52,634 nucleotides of DNA from an uncultured Clostridium sp. (GTDB lineage Bacteria > Bacillota > Clostridia > Lachnospirales > Lachnospiraceae): NCBI GenBank assembly GCA_945915475.1, contig CAMEFI010000022.1, positions 1 to 52,634 on the forward strand, in the 5' to 3' direction. A program made the position numbers and the translations under genes. Below are positions 48,870 to 52,634 of the stretch, one piece after another. The notes below the pieces were generated by a model. It ran no database searches. It saw only the letters and a program-made list of their open reading frames with translations, and was not told the origin of the DNA. Every line of letters starts with the position of its first letter. Positions within the stretch are counted from its first letter, which is position 1.

Positions 48870-49928
48870 CTATAATAACTGTTGCAAGAATTGCATTCCA
48901 TGTATATATATTCCTGCCGGTGTCACATACTCTAATACCTGCAATCCCGGAATATACTGACTCATATGAACAAATACCGGTGCAGTCAACATATTAAATA
49001 GCAAAAGCGTCACCATCCATACGGAATAAGTACGTCTCTTCGCTAATACTTTGTCTGCTAAAAACGCCCACAATACGCTCATGAATATCATAAACGGCAG
49101 TGCAATCACCTGTATGGTTGCCCGGCTTCCTGAGGTTAATAACAGCAATGTCACCATTCCTGTCACGGTCACAGCACAAACAGAAACTATATATTGAATC
49201 AAACGAAAATGCAACCGGTTCTTTGTATCCAAAAGCTGTAATATGCTTTTTTGTGCCCGTCTTTGATTTTCACTGTTTACAAGCAACATTTCCAATAAAA
49301 TGAACATAGCATATATCCCTTCTAACGGATAAGTATCTTCCTGCTCCACCGGTTCCCCTTGTATCGTCCCTTCCTTTTCTCCTCGTATAAGAGATATCTG
49401 AAAAAGTTCATCACTCTCTAAATATTTGCGATTATCTTCCATCGCTTCTTTTTGAACCTGCTTACCATATTGCTCCGTCTCCTGCATAATCAACTGTTCC
49501 GATAAAAACTCTAAAAATATCGCATATACCGTTTCTTTTGCAGCTCTTCCCTTTGCCGTTTCCTGCAGGCACAGATAGCCCAGGCAATCCTTTTGCCTGC
49601 CTTCTTTTAGTGTATCCGTAAACGATTTTTTTATTACAAATCCGCAAAACGCCTGACCGCCACGAATCTCTCTTTCCACATTCTTTGCATCTTTTACCTG
49701 ATAGAATTCAAAGTGACTGTCTTCCTGTAATACCCTTTCAAGCATCTTCTCTGACAAATCATCCTTGTGTTCTAAACTAATGGCAATCTTCATATTTTCT
49801 GCATCCGGTTTCTGTATTCCGTTAACAAAGACCATGCAAATAATCATGAGTACACAGATCATCCAATTTTCCCACTGTGCACATGCATTCTTTAATAAAA
49901 TACCAAACCAGGTTATATTCTTTTGCAT
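48870..49928 (-). CDS. ABC-2 type permease (second of a pair)
   Basis: 352 aa from ATG at 49928 (GGAG 10 nt before it; TTG at 49934 is less likely). One N-terminal helix (W-M-I-C-V-L-M-I-I-C-M-V-F-V), a long extracytoplasmic domain, then helices at about 210-345 ending near the C-terminus. The organisation is that of YhgE/DrrB-type ABC-2 permeases. It overlaps the upstream permease gene. No ATPase gene is within the window. Confidence 0.75.
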   Translation of the reverse strand: MQKNITWFGILLKNACAQWENWMICVLMIICMVFVNGIQKPDAENMKIAISLEHKDDLSEKMLERVLQEDSHFEFYQVKDAKNVEREIRGGQAFCGFVIKKSFTDTLKEGRQKDCLGYLCLQETAKGRAAKETVYAIFLEFLSEQLIMQETEQYGKQVQKEAMEDNRKYLESDELFQISLIRGEKEGTIQGEPVEQEDTYPLEGIYAMFILLEMLLVNSENQRRAQKSILQLLDTKNRLHFRLIQYIVSVCAVTVTGMVTLLLLTSGSRATIQVIALPFMIFMSVLWAFLADKVLAKRRTYSVWMVTLLLFNMLTAPVFVHMSQYIPGLQVLEYVTPAGIYIHGMQFLQQLL

Positions 49929-51118
49929 AAACAAGCTGCTCCCATTCCCTCAAATACAATAATCAGCACAACAATGCCAACCAGATTCATCCCAGAACCA
50001 TCCGCAAAGAGTGCACTTTGCAAATATTGACGCCATATGGTAATTGGTATGTATTTCTGCATATGTGCCACCATATCCATATTGCCAAATCCCGGAATCA
50101 GGATACCCGACAAAATGCACATAAGTATGTTGCCTGCGAAAATCACAAGTCCACCTTTCCCGTTTCTTCCAAAGCAGCTATAGATCATGTGGAAATATGA
50201 ACTGATACAATAAGCATCCAAAAACAGTCGGAATGGAATAATGATATCACCATATAAAAAATGATCGCCTCTCCAGGAAGAAATGATAAGCATACCACTG
50301 TAAGCAATCATCATAAAAAACCATAACGGAATCGCCATTGCCATCGTCTTCGCAAATGTCACTTTCCAGACATGCAGCCCTCTATTTTGTAATAAATGAA
50401 TAATCTGTATTTCTTCCTTCTGATATAGAAATTCATAGCAGATTCCTAACATAATAAGCAAAATTACAATCCCTGCCGTCGTATAATACTCCGGCAGGGA
50501 TTCTTTTCCAATGGCTGACAACACACTCTGATCAAAAGTACCTGCCCGCAACAATACGCTGCCAACATAGGCATTTGTCATTCTTGTCTGCATCTCGTCA
50601 ATGGAGGTTTCCATCTCATGACGGTTCATTGCATACGTTGTACCATATATTGCAGCCTCTGTCACCTGTACAAGCCGAACCCCATCCACTAACAATTCAG
50701 CAAATACGGTATCCTCAAATGTGCCATTTTCTTTCATGGAGACAACAACCGGACTATTCTTCCCATCATTGACATCATTATAAAAATCCGGTGATACCTT
50801 GATGACCGCATCCACCATCTCCGCTTCCAATTGCTTATATGCTTCCTGCTCTGACAAATAGTTAAAATCACAAATAGCAGCCGTGCTGTCCATTCCTGCA
50901 ATCAGATTCATGAGCATTTCCGTTGTCTGACTGTGATCCGGGATTACAACTGCTACCTGCACTTTCTGAAAGCCAAACTTTTCGCCTGTTGTTTTCCCTG
51001 CAATCAGAATACCAATCACCGAAATACTTCCAATGGCAAGAACACTTATCAAAAAAGCAGGTAGCACAGCCATGCATCTTTTTATCTGTATTCGAAAATA
51101 ATATAATAACAATCTCAT
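49913..51118 (-). CDS. ABC-2 type permease (first of a pair)
   Basis: 401 aa. N-terminal helix (A-V-L-P-A-F-L-I-S-V-L-A-I-G-S-I-S-V-I), a large extracytoplasmic loop (residues 45-225), then five helices (A-G-I-V-I-L-L-I-M-L-G-I-C-Y-E-F-L-Y ...). Same architecture as its neighbour, with which it probably forms a heterodimer. The start codon lies just after the stop of the preceding repeat protein gene; the ribosome binding site is weak, so translation may be coupled. Confidence 0.8.
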   Translation of the reverse strand: MRLLLYYFRIQIKRCMAVLPAFLISVLAIGSISVIGILIAGKTTGEKFGFQKVQVAVVIPDHSQTTEMLMNLIAGMDSTAAICDFNYLSEQEAYKQLEAEMVDAVIKVSPDFYNDVNDGKNSPVVVSMKENGTFEDTVFAELLVDGVRLVQVTEAAIYGTTYAMNRHEMETSIDEMQTRMTNAYVGSVLLRAGTFDQSVLSAIGKESLPEYYTTAGIVILLIMLGICYEFLYQKEEIQIIHLLQNRGLHVWKVTFAKTMAMAIPLWFFMMIAYSGMLIISSWRGDHFLYGDIIIPFRLFLDAYCISSYFHMIYSCFGRNGKGGLVIFAGNILMCILSGILIPGFGNMDMVAHMQKYIPITIWRQYLQSALFADGSGMNLVGIVVLIIVFEGMGAACLCKRI

Positions 51119-51121
51119 CTT

Positions 51122-52634
51122 TTAAAAGGAAAGTCCGTCCTCTATCTCTTCGCCAATCTCTTCTAACTCATCTTCTGAAAGATTGCCAATATCTACTACA
51201 TCTCCATCCATATCCAGCTTCTCAGTTTTCTTAGAAACAGTTAACGCCATCCGGACATTGTCTCCATCTATATCGCCGTCTACTTCATAGCATACACCAC
51301 CGGAGACTTTCTGAATTCCAATGTCTACAGACACAGAACCCGGAACCTTAAATTCCACATTTCCTTCTTTTTTATTATAATCGATGGACAGAACTCTCTC
51401 TCCTGCCACACGGAGGGTGTACTGTTCCCTGTCTCTTTCCATTTCACCCTTCCACTTAATTTCTATGTCACCGGATCTGCCATATTCAGCCGTAATGGTA
51501 ACCTCTTCTAATGGACTCTTTGGATTATGGATTACCATTTCTACCTCTACACCATCTATTTCAAAAACAAAGGCTGCTACATAACCCTTATATAAATAAA
51601 TAGTAACGTCAAAATCGTCTAATTCATCTAACGCTTCTTCCAGATCATCATATGCATCATTGATATCATCCTGCATATCTTCCGTAAAATCTTCTCCCGT
51701 AACATCTTCTGTAAAGGAACGCATACGGTTCTTATAGTACTCCCAGACAACGTCAAGAAATGCCTCTGCCTCATCCGCTCCGATTGTTGTTGTATATCCC
51801 TTACAATTCTTATCTTTTCCATTGATATCAAAGCTTTTCTTGGATGCTTTTGTAAATTTCAGATCCCGGAAAACTCCAAGCACATCTTTTGATAATTTCT
51901 TTGCATCTTTTTCTGCATCATTATCATAAACATACTCAATCATATTATCCATAATCTCAAGATTGTCTTCTCCAATCTCATCCGCGAGATATCCGGTTTT
52001 CTCTTCTTTGTAGTTATAAGAAAAAATCTTATTGGAATAATCCGGAAGCTGTACCTTTACATCATTCTTTGACAACATTCCCTGCAGTTCAAAGGAAACA
52101 TCATCATTGGAATAATCCACAACCAGCCCTTTATCTTTTCCATAGTTCCTATAGCTGGCAGATAACTTGTCATCATCCTGTGACATTTGACCTTCAATAG
52201 TATACTTGTCATTGCCCAAGACAGAAATAACATCTTCTAATTCTAAGAATTCCACCTTTGAAGATGTCTTCACGCAAGCTAGTAAAATCTTATCTGCTTT
52301 CCCTAAGAATGCACCTGACGAGATTCCGCAGGCCACAACAATCACAACAACAGCAACTGCAGCAATGATACCCATAACAATACCATTGACTTTAAATCCC
52401 TTTTTCACACCTGCAGGTTCTGGTTCCACGGGCCTGCCTGTCATAGGATCAAAGCCTGCACCTGACGGTGCTGCCTTCTTCTCAATCCGCTCTCCTGTCA
52501 TAGGGTCAAAGCTTACTTCCGGCTCTGCCTTCTTCTCGATCCGTTCTCCTGTCATGGGATCAAAGCTTACTTCCGGCTCTGCCTTCTTCTCAATCCGCTC
52601 TCCTGTCATAGGATCAAAGCTTACTTCCGGCTCT
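51122..52634 (-). CDS. Repeat-containing membrane protein (cut by window edge)
   Basis: At least 503 aa; the true start lies beyond the window. The N-terminal part has tandem 18-residue repeats of the type M-T-G-E-R-I-E-K-K-A-E-P-E-V-S-F-D-P (54 bp each, about three nearly identical units and one diverged), then one helix (I-V-M-G-I-I-A-A-V-A-V-V-V-I-V-V-A) and an extracytoplasmic domain of about 330 residues rich in acidic and aromatic residues. F-D-P-M-T-G resembles the short zinc-ribbon-like linkers of DUF4352-type lipoproteins, but I recognise no family. It precedes the two permeases by 3 nt, so it may be part of the same system. Confidence 0.7.
   Translation of the reverse strand, partial: EPEVSFDPMTGERIEKKAEPEVSFDPMTGERIEKKAEPEVSFDPMTGERIEKKAAPSGAGFDPMTGRPVEPEPAGVKKGFKVNGIVMGIIAAVAVVVIVVACGISSGAFLGKADKILLACVKTSSKVEFLELEDVISVLGNDKYTIEGQMSQDDDKLSASYRNYGKDKGLVVDYSNDDVSFELQGMLSKNDVKVQLPDYSNKIFSYNYKEEKTGYLADEIGEDNLEIMDNMIEYVYDNDAEKDAKKLSKDVLGVFRDLKFTKASKKSFDINGKDKNCKGYTTTIGADEAEAFLDVVWEYYKNRMRSFTEDVTGEDFTEDMQDDINDAYDDLEEALDELDDFDVTIYLYKGYVAAFVFEIDGVEVEMVIHNPKSPLEEVTITAEYGRSGDIEIKWKGEMERDREQYTLRVAGERVLSIDYNKKEGNVEFKVPGSVSVDIGIQKVSGGVCYEVDGDIDGDNVRMALTVSKKTEKLDMDGDVVDIGNLSEDELEEIGEEIEDGLSF
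52425..52634 (-). repeat. 54-bp tandem coding repeats
   Basis: The DNA encoding the M-T-G-E-R-I-E-K-K-A units recurs every 54 bp with only a few substitutions and runs off the window end. Such high identity favours slippage and length variation between strains. Confidence 0.85.

Overview
The window looks like a chromosome segment of a low-GC, Gram-positive anaerobe of the Clostridia, most likely Lachnospiraceae (Roseburia / Agathobacter / Coprococcus-like). The support is indirect but consistent. Ribosome binding sites are strong AGGAGG types. A GGGtGRT/NifU-like gene pair is present. The murB-rapZ-whiA-HPr and hprK neighbourhood is Firmicute-like. A MacB-type transporter carries a long extracytoplasmic insert, and there are tandem OB-fold SSB and DUF5662 genes, a LytTR-DUF3021-ABC operon and a lysine riboswitch before dapA. 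No rRNA, tRNA, CRISPR array or intact transposase was seen. Nearly all genes are on the minus strand.

Layout. 1-600: the first codons of a MazE/AbrB-type antitoxin with its promoter-operator, then duplicated terminator-like repeats. 601-2339: a GGGtGRT protein and a NifU-like scaffold protein. 2659-5141: PHP phosphoesterase (+), then yajC and tgt (-). 5444-6571: an EF-hand-like protein (+) behind a structured leader. 6612-10777: a three-gene MacB-type ABC operon with a membrane-anchored surface protein and a palindrome-rich promoter. 10949-14624: nadE, dapB and a Cof-type HAD phosphatase. 14655-19207: L,D-transpeptidase, a LuxR-type response regulator, a 7TM histidine kinase and a multi-spanning membrane protein. 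19332-21671: a graveyard of toxin-antitoxin and other genes. It holds a type III (ToxN/CptN-like) toxin broken by one inserted base, its two-repeat RNA antitoxin, a second orphan antitoxin-RNA copy, a decayed HigBA-type pair, a PD-(D/E)XK ATPase tail and a GNAT tail. 21768-25422: a LytTR / DUF3021 / ABC-2 operon with one frameshifted member. 25603-27764: an SDR oxidoreductase and dapA under a lysine riboswitch. 28100-30199: a GLUG-like surface protein with a damaged 5' end. 30424-40023: an XRE regulator, an adenosyltransferase, tandem OB-fold SSB, TrmH-type methyltransferase, dnaE, DUF5662, an AAA/DUF4143 ATPase and a MocR/PdxR regulator. 40091-48269: a Sel1/TPR protein, an HPr-like protein, whiA, rapZ, murB, a ROK sugar kinase and hprK. 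48284-48828: a 524-bp long-inverted-repeat element with 16-bp perfect terminal inverted repeats. 48870-52634: two ABC-2 permeases and a repeat-containing membrane protein cut by the window edge.

How the genes fit together. Carbon-catabolite control is concentrated at 43-48 kb: HPr kinase/phosphorylase, a ROK kinase, and an HPr paralogue that keeps Ser46 but has Glu at residue 15, which suggests a Crh-type regulator and not a PTS phosphocarrier. Lysine/diaminopimelate synthesis is split between dapA (riboswitch-controlled) and dapB (beside nadE). Cell-envelope work is spread over the L,D-transpeptidase with its adjoining two-component system, murB, and several ABC exporters.

Most unusual points: the broken type III toxin-antitoxin locus with two diverged antitoxin RNA units that covary; the 524-bp palindromic element, whose terminal repeats resemble those of a miniature copy in the dapA leader; the Glu15 HPr paralogue; the GGGtGRT/NifU pair of unknown function; and the two-hairpin leader of the MacB-type operon. 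Three separate single-base frame problems occur (near 20412, near 22335 and near 30210). They may be real decay or sequencing errors, and read-level checking would decide.
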